Below are positions 1 to 8,767 of a stretch of 20,052 bases of DNA, one piece after another. Origin of the DNA: Aduncisulcus paluster (taxonomy: Eukaryota > Fornicata); NCBI GenBank assembly GCA_024181965.1, contig BQXS01013872.1, forward strand, positions 1 through 20,052, in the 5' to 3' direction. The notes under the pieces are model-generated. The model worked only from the letters and a program-made list of their open reading frames with translations. It was not told where the DNA came from and ran no database searches. Every line of letters begins with the position of its first letter. Position 1 is the first letter of the stretch. The translations under genes were made by a program, and so were the position numbers.

Positions 1-2619
1 TTCTTCAGTGGTCTCAGTGGTTTCTTCAACCTTGGGCTCTTCAACCTTAGGCTCTTCCTTTTCAACATATACGTCAACGAGAGCAGAAGTACTAACTGGG
101 GAGAAGGTTATGCCAGACATGTCCACACAGACACAGCTTCCTCCTTCAACACAGGCTTTAACGAAACCAACAGCATTCATGGAGGAGAACATGTTGAAAC
201 CGAGAGAGACCTTACGGAGAGTACCAGCCAGTCCTGTGGGATGAGGTTGACGGAAGAACTTGAAGAGAGTGACATCTTCGGGTTCCTTACCTTCCTCGAC
301 AGGGGCAGGGGTCACGCCGACACCTTGGACACACTTGTCAGTGATCTTGTTGCCAGCAATGTCGAGAACTTGGAGTTTCTCACAAGAGTCTTGGAGGAAC
401 TCAAGCAAGTCACGGACGGAATCACCAAGCTCACACCTGGGCAAAGAAAGCTCAATGAGCATGGGAACTTCCTGGAGAGAACTAATAAGTCCCGACATGT
501 TTGAACCAAGGTTGAATCCACGGATGTCGATTTTGGTGCAAGCGGTAGCATCAGAAGAGTTGGAAAGGAAGAAGTCAAGGAGACCAATGGCAACATCACC
601 AGCCTTCTCGGCCTTGTTGTGTGTGAGCACAAAGGTAGTGAGGTCACAGACACTCTCAGAGCCTTCTTCTTTGAAGATATGAACACGGGCAGCATGTTGG
701 AAGGCCTCGAGAACGGGAGCAGTCATGGTAGAGGAAGAGATAACGAACTCTTTGATGGCTTTCTGTCTGGTATCAACGAGATTATCAATGTAAGCAAGAA
801 CATCGTTGTAGATAGGGAATTTCATTTTCTTCTCGTTCATGAGGTCCAAGAAGGTACGTCTAACGTTAGTGAACACAGTAAGGGGCTTCATGTTAGCAAA
901 TTCACGGTGGTCGGGTGTGATATACTCAGACTTCTTCTCACAGGCCTCGTGGAGACGGTTGAAGAGGGAGTGGAAAGTAGAGAGAACAGAGGGAATGGCA
1001 GTGAAGTGGTATGGGGTAATGACATCCTGGACAACAGTCTCAGCCTTCTTGGGGGCAGGAGTGGGCTCAGCAACGACTTCTTCCTCCTTCTTCTCTTCCT
1101 TGGCTTCCTCCTCTTCCTTCTTCTCCTCTTCAGCAACCTCTTCCTTGGGCTCCTCCTTAACTTCTTCTTCTTCTTCCTCTTCGACCTCAACCTCAACTTC
1201 CTTCTTCTCTCTGATCTTCAAGGTGACACGACCAGACCCAAGAACAACCTCAGCGATTTCTTCATGGGACCAGGTGACCTCAGGGATGAGGGTTCCTTTC
1301 TTCATGACAAAGACACCATCGAGACAGACAAGAAGATCCATGTCTTCGCCTTCAATGAGATCATCCTGGACAACAGTCTCAGCCTTCTTGGGGGCAGGAG
1401 TGGGCTCAGCAACGACTTCTTCCTCCTTCTTCTCTTCCTTGGCTTCCTCCTCTTCCTTCTTCTCCTCTTCAGCAACCTCTTCCTTGGGCTCCTCCTTAAC
1501 TTCTTCTTCTTCTTCCTCTTCGACCTCAACCTCAACTTCCTTCTTCTCTCTGATCTTCAAGGTGACACGACCAGACCCAAGAACAACCTCAGCGATTTCT
1601 TCATGGGACCAGGTGACCTCAGGGATGAGGGTTCCTTTCTTCATGACAAAGACACCATCGAGACAGACAAGAAGATCCATGTCTTCGCCTTCAATGAGAT
1701 CATCCTCGACAACAGGGGTGGGGGCAGGGAAATCCTCTTCATTGGGTTCTTCTTCTTTCTTCTCCTCTTCCTCTTCCTTCTTTTCTTCATCTTCAACCTT
1801 TTCTTCTTCACCTTCCTTCTCCTCTTTCTCAACAGGAGCAGGGGCGACGGGTTCCTTCTTCTTATTGGCAATTTCCTTCATTTTTTCTTTCTTAATCTTT
1901 TGGGCCTTCTTTCTCTTCTCAACGGGAGCATCTTCCTCCTTTTGGAGCTTGGAGAGGGAGAATAATTCAACACCGAAGAAAGGACTCTTGGAAACCTCAA
2001 AAACGTAACGCTCACGGACCTCGACAACGCTGAGTTCACTTCCAAGGGATTTGAGACATGTGAAAACTCTGTTAACCCAGTATGCGATTGGGAAAGGCTT
2101 CTTGATCATGGAGACGATAGAAGGGGGCAAGAAATCTTTGGGAGCAGTTTTGGAGAAGAAATCAGCCTTGTATCTAGTTTCAGAGTAAGCTCCAATGTCG
2201 TTATAGTAGAAAAGAGCAGTCAAATACACACCACTGTCAACGGTAACGGGAATTTGACCTGTCAAAACCATGTTATGGAGGGAGAAAACCAAAAGATGCA
2301 AAGTGGTCTCGTCATATTCCGATAAACCATGCAAAACACTTTCCGGGAGCATGGAAAGTTGAGCACAGAGAGACAACTCAAGCTTGTTTCCATCTAAGCC
2401 TTGCTCGGCCAAAGTGGCATCCTTTTCGAGTTCAGTCAACACACCTTCAGCATCTTTGTACTTAAGAGTGAAGCATTGTTTTTCAAAAATGTTGAAACGA
2501 TGAGCAACAGCATCAAGAACTTCACCACCTGTGGTGTCCTTATCCACATACATCTTTTTGACGGATTTATCAGGACAGAGCACAGATAATATGATCCTAT
2601 CGTTCTTTTTAGATTCCAT
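1..2619 (-). CDS. FERM-like / leucine-rich-repeat protein, C-terminus beyond left edge
   Basis: Reading from the ATG at 2619-2617 the minus strand stays open for 873 codons to base 1, so the gene continues outside the window. An in-frame TGA lies upstream of the ATG with no other in-frame ATG between. Residues about 8-75 look like a ubiquitin-like FERM F1 lobe. Residues about 80-215 look like F2, with DFLPPSIV, a W in AYWVNRVF and the closing YVFEVSKSPFFGVELF pattern. A K/E-rich linker (about 225-300) precedes a short stretch containing DLLVCLDGVF and TWSHEEIAEV, which resembles the first strands of a FERM F3/PH-like lobe. That stretch plus a second E-rich linker is repeated exactly. A helical part follows, then leucine-rich repeats from about residue 695 (LIELSLPRCELG, LQVLDIAGNKIT). 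FERM and LRR domains suggest a membrane-actin adaptor, in the manner of talin or CARMIL. The domain calls are by eye; no ortholog is named. Confidence 0.75.
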   Translation of the reverse strand, partial: MESKKNDRIILSVLCPDKSVKKMYVDKDTTGGEVLDAVAHRFNIFEKQCFTLKYKDAEGVLTELEKDATLAEQGLDGNKLELSLCAQLSMLPESVLHGLSEYDETTLHLLVFSLHNMVLTGQIPVTVDSGVYLTALFYYNDIGAYSETRYKADFFSKTAPKDFLPPSIVSMIKKPFPIAYWVNRVFTCLKSLGSELSVVEVRERYVFEVSKSPFFGVELFSLSKLQKEEDAPVEKRKKAQKIKKEKMKEIANKKKEPVAPAPVEKEEKEGEEEKVEDEEKKEEEEEKKEEEPNEEDFPAPTPVVEDDLIEGEDMDLLVCLDGVFVMKKGTLIPEVTWSHEEIAEVVLGSGRVTLKIREKKEVEVEVEEEEEEEVKEEPKEEVAEEEKKEEEEAKEEKKEEEVVAEPTPAPKKAETVVQDDLIEGEDMDLLVCLDGVFVMKKGTLIPEVTWSHEEIAEVVLGSGRVTLKIREKKEVEVEVEEEEEEEVKEEPKEEVAEEEKKEEEEAKEEKKEEEVVAEPTPAPKKAETVVQDVITPYHFTAIPSVLSTFHSLFNRLHEACEKKSEYITPDHREFANMKPLTVFTNVRRTFLDLMNEKKMKFPIYNDVLAYIDNLVDTRQKAIKEFVISSSTMTAPVLEAFQHAARVHIFKEEGSESVCDLTTFVLTHNKAEKAGDVAIGLLDFFLSNSSDATACTKIDIRGFNLGSNMSGLISSLQEVPMLIELSLPRCELGDSVRDLLEFLQDSCEKLQVLDIAGNKITDKCVQGVGVTPAPVEEGKEPEDVTLFKFFRQPHPTGLAGTLRKVSLGFNMFSSMNAVGFVKACVEGGSCVCVDMSGITFSPVSTSALVDVYVEKEEPKVEEPKVEETTETTEE
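1023..1706 (-). repeat. Perfect 339-bp tandem duplication, in frame (113 codons)
   Basis: Bases 1023-1367 match 1362-1706 at an offset of 339, with no mismatch seen by eye. Identity stops at 1368 (G) versus 1707 (C). The unit is a multiple of three, so the protein repeats 113 residues exactly: the F3-like stretch (residues around 314 and 427) plus its glutamate-rich linker. Lack of divergence implies a very recent event or an assembly artefact. Confidence 0.9.
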
Positions 2620-3024
2620 TTGGTATTGTATCAGAAGCAAAAAAAGCTGTTTGTGTCTTTCTCATCTTTCACCCTCATTTCGCAGAAATACATTTGAACA
2701 AAAAACGCATTAGCAAGTGCCATAATTTCAAATATTTTTTTTTATTCGAATAAATCGTCAATTCTATGGTGGTCATTTCTAAAAATAGACGATGATTTCT
2801 ATGAAATATGGGGATCTTGGAATTATTTCATATTCATTTCTTTCTTTAAATCGGTATTTATATGGCTCTATACTTTATTTCATTCATTTGGCCCCCAGAA
2901 ATGTACTTATTGAAAATTCAAATTTAGTCCAAATTAATGTCATTTTCCAACTTTCATAAACCATAAAATAAAACAATTTTATTCAAATATAGGAAATAAC
3001 AAAAATAGTTGATCAAAAAATAAA
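2620..3024. other. AT-rich spacer: 5' flank of the FERM/LRR gene and 3' flank of NME7
   Basis: There is no open frame of note here. The spacer contains a perfect 14-bp palindrome, TTTATTCGAATAAA, at 2741-2754, about 120 bp upstream of the FERM/LRR start codon. Both flanking genes are on the minus strand, so the right part is the NME7 3' end and the left part should hold the FERM/LRR promoter. I recognise no TATA box or initiator with confidence. Confidence 0.6.
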
Positions 3025-4269
3025 TCATTGAAGCAACTTGAAGAAATACCCACATTCAACAGGGGCTTCCTCCACTAAATCACTGACATGGACAGCATTT
3101 TGAACTGAATCATAACCAAATAGAGCTCTAGCGCTCTCTTTTCTAATGGCTTTGGCAATAACTGAATCCTTAGGTCCAGCCCATTCCCTCATTTTACCAA
3201 CGATCTCCTCGGACTCACTACTAATACACACAGCAACACATGAATCACTGCTCAAATGTCTCACCATTGCAGAGTATTCGGGTGTAGCTCCTTCGTATAC
3301 TGCGTAGAATTCTTTGGTCTGTTCAGGTGTCAGGGTAAACATCTGAACGGCTGATATAAAGGCATTGGAGGGTAACGATTTATCAAGGTGCTGAAGAATG
3401 CTTCCAACCTTCTTTTCTTTGACTGCATGTGGCAGAATAACAACACAGGTACAGAAAGGAGTGGCACTGGCAGTGGAACGAAGAGGACATTTTCCATCAT
3501 CTCCAAAGACAATGCCAAGCTCTCTCTCTGCAGATGAAGAGGAATCGCTTCCATGAACAGCATTGTATGTGATATTCTTGGCATATAAAGCACGAAGAGA
3601 ACGAGGGTTTTCTCTCTTGGCTGTTTCTGGGTTAGTTGGACCCATCAAATCTCTCCATCTCTTGACACACCCTTCTCCACGCAATTCCATAACACACATT
3701 GGTTCACTGGTGATCATTTTCATGAGGTTGGGGTAGAAAGATTTCCCATCATGTTCTTTGTAGAGTCTTCCGGCAATCTCTTCACTCATACGTGCAGATT
3801 TAAGTCGATGAATAACTAATCCCGACTCCTCAATCCTAGAGATGATGGAAGGAACGTGTTCAAATGTCCCTGGCTTAATCATGGCATAAGTGCGCTCAAC
3901 AGAATCAAAGGCAGTCTTTGTAAAGGCATCACCATAAGAAACAATTTTAAGCTGCCTCCCAAAAATCTTAACGTGGCGGTCAATATCTAAAGCATCTAAA
4001 TCCAATGGAAAGGTTGTACGTTTCAAGAAACACCGCTTTGTACGTTCGTCGAACTAGAAATACAAAATTGGAGGATAAAGAATGAGAAACAAGTTGCAAA
4101 CGAAGTTAAAATATATGAGATATAAAAATAATTTCTTTTAAAATCGAAAACATACCATTTCGATGGTGCCATCACTCAAATAATAAAATAAGGTGTAAGG
4201 TCTTATCAAATCAGCTGCAACATCATAATATTCACAGTTAAAGGCATATCTTTTCCTGTATTCAGCCAT
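3025..4269 (-). CDS. NME7: NME7: DM10 plus two nucleoside-diphosphate-kinase domains, two exons
   Basis: Exon 1 is 4269-4156 (38 codons from MAEYRKRYAF) and exon 2 is 4053-3025. Together they give 380 residues, against about 376 in human NME7. The DM10 domain covers about residues 1-88 and is split by the intron right after DGTIEM. NDK domain A covers about 91-225, with AMIKPG and the histidine motif NAVHGSD (His about 205). NDK domain B covers about 237-375, with NAVHVSD (His about 360) and the NME7-like ending YFFKLLQ. In domain B the usual KP lysine is replaced (VILPHAV), so that site may be catalytically weak. In other species NME7 is a protein of axonemal doublet microtubules and of the gamma-tubulin ring complex; a flagellar role here is inferred from this. 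Without exon 1 the reading frame has no good ATG and the DM10 domain is truncated, which supports the spliced model. The gene is divergent from the DRC9-like gene. Confidence 0.93.
4054..4155 (-). other. Spliceosomal intron of NME7 (102 nt)
   Basis: On the minus strand the sequence runs ATG|GTATGT at the donor and TTTCTAG|TTCGAC at the acceptor, phase 0. Removing it joins DGTIEM to FDERTKRCFLKRT, which is the continuous DM10 sequence expected for NME7. The interior is AT-rich with a pyrimidine-rich stretch before the acceptor. Confidence 0.92.
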
Positions 4270-4482
4270 GTATTTTCTTGTTTTTGCAGTATTTGCAAAG
4301 AAAACGATGTTTTCTCGTTTTTTGTTTATTGTTGTGTTCTATGGCTATCCTCAAATAAAATGAAATAATTTTGTTATTTAAATGGGTAAAAACATCATAT
4401 TAAAGATGAAATATCAATAGATTTTCTTGAAACTCAGCCGGAAATTTTCAGTTGCGGTTTTGCCACATATAGAACTGGGATA
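4270..4482. promoter_or_regulatory. Shared divergent intergenic region of two flagellar genes
   Basis: Only 213 bp separate the start codons of NME7 (minus) and the DRC9-like gene (plus), so both promoters must lie here or overlap the genes. The sequence is AT-rich with T- and A-tracts. A bidirectional promoter is inferred from spacing alone; no defined promoter element or binding motif can be named. Confidence 0.4.
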
Positions 4483-5622
4483 ATGAGTGAACAGGCCTAT
4501 CCAAAGTTAGAAACAATAATTATCAAATCTTTATTGGGTGAGACTGTTGAAAAGTTCAATTTTCTTGAATTAATTGCTCCTGATGTTTTAAGCCATCATG
4601 AAGAATTAAGTGAATATGTTGGAGAGGAAATGTCAAGAATTATTCAACATCAACGAAAATTAGAAACTGAATTTGAATCATTAGCCGCTAAACGTGCGCA
4701 ATTAACAGGTGTCGGTAAACGTGTTGAAAGAGAGCTCGTTCAGAAGGAGATTGATAACATTTCAAAACAATTAAAACAAAGTACAAAAATTTTATGCAAA
4801 AATTTGAAAGATAATCCGAATGTCTCGGTAAATTTATTAAAGGTTCAAAAGCATCGTGAAGAATTGCAACGTTTATTGGCTTCCACCTTAAGTGAAATTG
4901 AAGAAACAGAGGAATTTAAGCATCTTCAAGAGATAGTTGAGGAAGAACTCGAAAAATATAGATCATATGTCCGTTTGATGTTAAAAGAGAAAGAATCGTC
5001 CGAAAAGCTTCGAGCCTTGCAAGCTGAAATTGATAAAACGCGTGATAAACATGCTGAAGCCATGAAAGCTCAAGCCAAAAACTTTGAATCGCTTCGTCTT
5101 GAAATGACTCAGACAAGAAAGGAAACTGCTGAGAGAAGTGTCCTCGAAGCAAGAACAGCCGATGGAGCTGCTTTTGCTCGCGAGAGATCAGCTGCTTGTG
5201 AGGCCCATATCCTTGAACAACGTGTTCTTGATCTTCAACGTCGGGTTGATCGTGAAGAAATTGCTTCCACCCTTATTCAAGACCATCTTACTCAAGTATG
5301 TGAGAAACTATCGCTTGAAATAGAACGTTGGGAGGCAAGAAATGAGAAATATTCCACAGAACTTAGAGCTGGTATTGAAGATATTATTGATAAAAAAACT
5401 GATATCCAAGGAAGAATTTCTGCGTTAAAATCTCAAATATCTGACGAAGAACAGGCTAAAGTTGAGGCTAAACGTGAGTCAAAGTTTGTGGAATCCATGG
5501 AAAAAGCACGTTCTGAGGCCATTAAAGCCAGACATTCATATGCCCTCATCAAAATGCAGAAATTATGGCATGAAGCTTTTGAAACACTGCCTGATGATCT
5601 TAAAAAGCAACAGAGAAAATAA
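4483..5622 (+). CDS. DRC9: DRC9/IQCG-like coiled-coil protein of the nexin-dynein regulatory complex
   Basis: This is a 379-residue protein, nearly all predicted coiled coil from about residue 60 on. The C-terminal half follows the IQCG/DRC9 pattern: KLRALQAEIDKT, then a long heptad region, LSLEIERWEARNEKY, a further helix, and a terminal IQ-like motif ALIKMQKLWHEAF (about residues 354-366). The IQ motif is degenerate: the core IQxxxR reads IKMQKLW, without the usual basic residues after it. DRC9 is a structural subunit that links dynein arms between outer doublets and can bind calmodulin. Length is close to the family's 400-450 residues. The ATG is preceded by A/T-rich sequence and no longer in-frame start is evident. 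DRC10/IQCD is the main alternative; a generic coiled-coil protein is less likely given the C-terminal pattern and the NME7 neighbour. Confidence 0.65.
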   Translation: MSEQAYPKLETIIIKSLLGETVEKFNFLELIAPDVLSHHEELSEYVGEEMSRIIQHQRKLETEFESLAAKRAQLTGVGKRVERELVQKEIDNISKQLKQSTKILCKNLKDNPNVSVNLLKVQKHREELQRLLASTLSEIEETEEFKHLQEIVEEELEKYRSYVRLMLKEKESSEKLRALQAEIDKTRDKHAEAMKAQAKNFESLRLEMTQTRKETAERSVLEARTADGAAFARERSAACEAHILEQRVLDLQRRVDREEIASTLIQDHLTQVCEKLSLEIERWEARNEKYSTELRAGIEDIIDKKTDIQGRISALKSQISDEEQAKVEAKRESKFVESMEKARSEAIKARHSYALIKMQKLWHEAFETLPDDLKKQQRK

Positions 5623-5811
5623 ATTGTTAACTATTTCCAGATGGAATAGCGTAATTCGTTCGTTAATATACTTTGTGCAGTCTGGCGGAATCAAGATATA
5701 ATCAAAGTATTTACAAAGGGAATATTGTCATTATGTGAGCTTATTGTTTCATTTTGCATTAAATTATATTTCGACAAGCGTCACTCATTCTAATTTTTTT
5801 TTTTCGTTACA

Positions 5812-8442
5812 ATGGACACAGACAAATGGATTAAGAAATCTAAGAAGAGAAGATTTGCAATTGCAGAGCTTTTAACTACAGAGAGGGTGTTTGTTGATAG
5901 AATTACCGAATTGTGCGACTATTATTCCAAATCGTATCCTGATGCCTGTACAGCTCCTGGATGGCCTGAAAGTGCCAAAGACCCACATAAATTATTTGGA
6001 GCTATCAATGTATTCATTGATATTAACAAAAACATTTTAGAAATCTTTGAAAAATACATCCAAGTCAATTCAATCACTGGAGAGCTGTTAGATAATGTCA
6101 ATCTTCAAGAATTAGTTCATGAATTTGCATCATTTGCACCATTTTTGAGAACTTATAGTGCGTATTCTCTTGGATATAAAGCTGCGAATGATCTCTATCT
6201 CGAAGTATCTCAATCACCAGCTTTTGCGGATTGGAGCAAAAAAACACGTAAAAATGTCCAGAAGAAGCGTGATAAAGAATATGAAGCCAAGAAAGTCGAA
6301 CTTGAAGAACTCAAAAAGATTAAGGAAGCCGAAGGTGCTTCCCAAGCTACATTGATGACATTAGGCCTTAGAGTTAGCCGTGAACAGGCTGAAGATCTTG
6401 GAAGTTATTTAATATTGCCCATTCAACGCATCATGCGATACTCTCTTCTTATTTCGGAGATCCAGCACCATACCCACCCTGTTGAGCAGGCTGCAGAGTT
6501 TGAATCGCTCTCCAAATTGCTTACTTTAGTTGATACAATAGCGAAAGATTGCGACGAAGCCACTGCTGATGATGCTGAATTGAAGAAGTTGGTTGATCTT
6601 GGCAAACGCTTAACCCAAACAGCTGGGCATGTTCCCGAACCGTTTGTCACCGCCCATAGACGGTTTATCTCGGAACATAAATGTAAATTAGACAAACTTA
6701 TGGTTCGTCCATTCGCTCTACGTGGAGATATCGAAAGAAAGAATACAAAAGATTCTTCTTCCTCTTCTTCCTCTTCTTCTTCTGCTTCTTCTGCTTCTTC
6801 AATTTCCTTATCAAATGAAACTACTCCCGCTCTTATTCAACCTGAAGAGCAATCTGGTGATTGTGATGAAGCTGTAATCAATAAGCTTGGATCTGCACAG
6901 CCTCCAACTGAGAGAAAGGAAGCTGGAAGTGACTCAATTGAAGAATCTGTTTCATCCTGCGTAATTACACCCGTTGAATCCAAGTCCAGTCCTCAACTAG
7001 ATCATCTCTCATCTAAACAGGATATGTCATCTAAACAAGATATCTCATCTAAACAGGATATGTCACCCTCCTCTCCATCCTCTTCTCAGTCATCACTCTC
7101 TGTTGGAGAGCTTTCTCCCACGTGCGTTTCTGGTGATTCATGTCTTACTGGTAAATCTCATGACAATCAATCTACTTCTCTAGTATCAGAGTATAGTACA
7201 TGTAAAATTCAGTGTAAAATCAATCTTGCTGAACAAATTGATTCTGGCAAGTATATATTCTCTCATCCTCTTCCTCTTCCGCCTTCATCGTCCTTCAAAC
7301 CACCTATGGGCCTTTCTCGAACTCTCTTGTTGTTCTCTGATGCCGTATGTATCTGTGCGAGTTCACTGTGGAAATTAAAACCTCGGGAGTGGATTCCTAT
7401 TGTTAACTGCTTCATTTGCACTCCCGAAGAGATATCATCAAGAATTGAGTGGGATAAGGATATAGAAAGGATTTGTAAGGAGAAACATGAGCTGTCTGTG
7501 CTTTTATTGACCCCCTGGCAAGTGTATCGAGTGTCGTTTGGCTCTGTGAAAGAGAAGGCTAGTTTTAGAAAAGCCGTATTAAAACGTATTTCTGAGATCG
7601 AGCAGAGCTTTAGAGTTAAAGAGAAGAGGAAAGAATTGTTTTTATTATTGTTAAATGGGAACAAAAAGAACAAGAAAATAGAAAATAATCAACAATCTGT
7701 TTCAATATCTCCCGTTCCTGTTCACGTTATGGAAGATGACAAGAAAGTATCAAAAGAGCTGTCTATTATTTCTGAGCATCCAAAAATAGAACTTGAGAAA
7801 CAATTAGGAACGCCGGAAGAGAAGATAATGGAGGTTGTGACGGATGAATTTATTCCGCTTTCAGATCAAGTATTTAAGATATTTTCTTTGTGGGCCGTGA
7901 AACCTTCGAAATGTCCGACTTTGAATGCTCTCACACTTTCTCAGACGCATTTGGAACATATTTGTGAACTTATCTGTGATTGGGTGAGGGAGAGAAGAGA
8001 GAAATGTATTCAAGAGTGGGCTTGGGTCAAAAAAAGAGCTTTGAAAAAGTATTTGATTAAGAAAGAGAAAGAAGAAGAAGAAGAGAAAGAAAAAGAGAAA
8101 GAAGAAGAAAAAGAGAAAGAAGAAGAAGAAGAAGAACAGAATGATTCTATAAATATAACCACTGAGAATGTCTATTTATGGGAATGGGAATGGGAAATTA
8201 TTGAGAAACAGCGTGAAGAACAGGAGAAAGAACATGAGAAAGAGAAGAGAAGAGAGGAAAAGGAGAAAGAAAAAGAAAGGAAAGAGAGAGAAAGAAGAGA
8301 GAAAGAGGAGAAAGAGAGAGAGAAAAAAGAAAGAGAGAGAAAAGAGAAGGAAAGAAAAGAGAAGGAAAAGAAAGAGCAAAGAAAGAAAGAGAAAGAGAAA
8401 GAAAGAAGAAGAAGAAGAAGAGGAAGGCAAAGAAGGAAATGA
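5812..8442 (+). CDS. Rho guanine-nucleotide exchange factor (DH domain, split PH domain)
   Basis: The 876-residue frame starts at an ATG just after an 11-base T tract (5794-5804). The DH (RhoGEF) domain spans about residues 13-265. Conserved region 1 is AIAELLTTERVFVDRI and conserved region 3 is DLGSYLILPIQRIMRYSLL (about 195-213). A charged, lysine-rich insert (about 140-185) lies between them. A PH-like domain begins near FISEHKCKLDKLMVRPF (about 283). It is interrupted by a serine-rich low-complexity insert (about 309-475) and resumes with RTLLLFSDAVCICAS (about 503) and WQVYRVSFGS (about 569). The tail is a long K/E/R-rich stretch, probably a charged single helix. It should activate a Rho/Rac-type GTPase in actin regulation, by family. 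The frame ends inside a purine repeat in an arginine run, which looks unnatural; the authentic C-terminus probably continues out of frame to 8767. Confidence 0.88.
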   Translation: MDTDKWIKKSKKRRFAIAELLTTERVFVDRITELCDYYSKSYPDACTAPGWPESAKDPHKLFGAINVFIDINKNILEIFEKYIQVNSITGELLDNVNLQELVHEFASFAPFLRTYSAYSLGYKAANDLYLEVSQSPAFADWSKKTRKNVQKKRDKEYEAKKVELEELKKIKEAEGASQATLMTLGLRVSREQAEDLGSYLILPIQRIMRYSLLISEIQHHTHPVEQAAEFESLSKLLTLVDTIAKDCDEATADDAELKKLVDLGKRLTQTAGHVPEPFVTAHRRFISEHKCKLDKLMVRPFALRGDIERKNTKDSSSSSSSSSSASSASSISLSNETTPALIQPEEQSGDCDEAVINKLGSAQPPTERKEAGSDSIEESVSSCVITPVESKSSPQLDHLSSKQDMSSKQDISSKQDMSPSSPSSSQSSLSVGELSPTCVSGDSCLTGKSHDNQSTSLVSEYSTCKIQCKINLAEQIDSGKYIFSHPLPLPPSSSFKPPMGLSRTLLLFSDAVCICASSLWKLKPREWIPIVNCFICTPEEISSRIEWDKDIERICKEKHELSVLLLTPWQVYRVSFGSVKEKASFRKAVLKRISEIEQSFRVKEKRKELFLLLLNGNKKNKKIENNQQSVSISPVPVHVMEDDKKVSKELSIISEHPKIELEKQLGTPEEKIMEVVTDEFIPLSDQVFKIFSLWAVKPSKCPTLNALTLSQTHLEHICELICDWVRERREKCIQEWAWVKKRALKKYLIKKEKEEEEEKEKEKEEEKEKEEEEEEQNDSINITTENVYLWEWEWEIIEKQREEQEKEHEKEKRREEKEKEKERKERERREKEEKEREKKERERKEKERKEKEKKEQRKKEKEKERRRRRRGRQRRK
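7009..7062 (+). repeat. Three 18-bp units encoding SSKQD(M/I)
   Basis: Three consecutive 18-bp units encode SSKQDM, SSKQDI and SSKQDM within the serine-rich insert of the RhoGEF PH domain. A few substitutions separate the units. This is a disordered linker and probably expands and contracts by slippage. Confidence 0.85.
8236..8427 (+). repeat. Purine-only (GA-rich) coding microsatellite
   Basis: The tract is purine-only apart from a single C at 8377. It encodes the K/E/R-rich tail of the RhoGEF. Such tracts are prone to indels both in the genome and in sequencing. The reading frame appears to change near its right end, at about 8390-8410. Confidence 0.85.
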
Positions 8443-8767
8443 TTTATTTTTAGCGGATGAGAAAGAAGAAGAAGCATTAGAAAAAGAAAGAAAAGAAATT
8501 GAAGGGATTTCGGAAACTTCAAAATCTCCAATTTCAAAATCGACGGGAAAACATGATATTATTTCTGAACAAATTCAGGATATTCATGGAACCTCAAAGA
8601 GTAGTGATCACAGTATAGTAGGTCACATTGAGACTGTGAAAGATACCGATGATCGGAAAGAAGAAGCTTCATCAAGAGACGATTCGAATTATCAGGACTC
8701 TGGCGATGTGATTGAGAAAAAGCAACTGAAAAGTGTGAGTGACCTTCTTTCTCTTTTCCAACGGTAG
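8404..8767 (+). other. Out-of-frame continuation of the RhoGEF C-terminus
   Basis: One base off the RhoGEF frame, the purine repeat becomes a glutamate run leading into a plausible acidic tail: EEEGKEGNDLFLADEKEEEA, then KSPISKSTGKHD and KKQLKSVSDLLSLFQR, ending at TAG 8765-8767. The composition (S/T/D/E-rich, mixed) fits real coding sequence. The RhoGEF frame instead ends in an arginine run. A one-base indel in the repeat would join the two. No GTATGT donor of the kind seen elsewhere lies here, so splicing is a poor explanation. Confidence 0.6.

Noticed and set aside
619-1965. 448-codon plus-strand frame with hydrophobic F/L-rich repeats, and an overlapping 389-codon S-rich frame
   Set aside because: Both are mirror images of the K/E-rich coding sequence on the minus strand. 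The minus-strand frame is longer, has domain matches and runs through to the window edge.
8172-8537. Minus-strand frames rich in F/L/S opposite the RhoGEF tail
   Set aside because: They are the reverse of a GA-rich microsatellite. A hydrophobic, membrane-like composition is an automatic result of CT-rich sequence.
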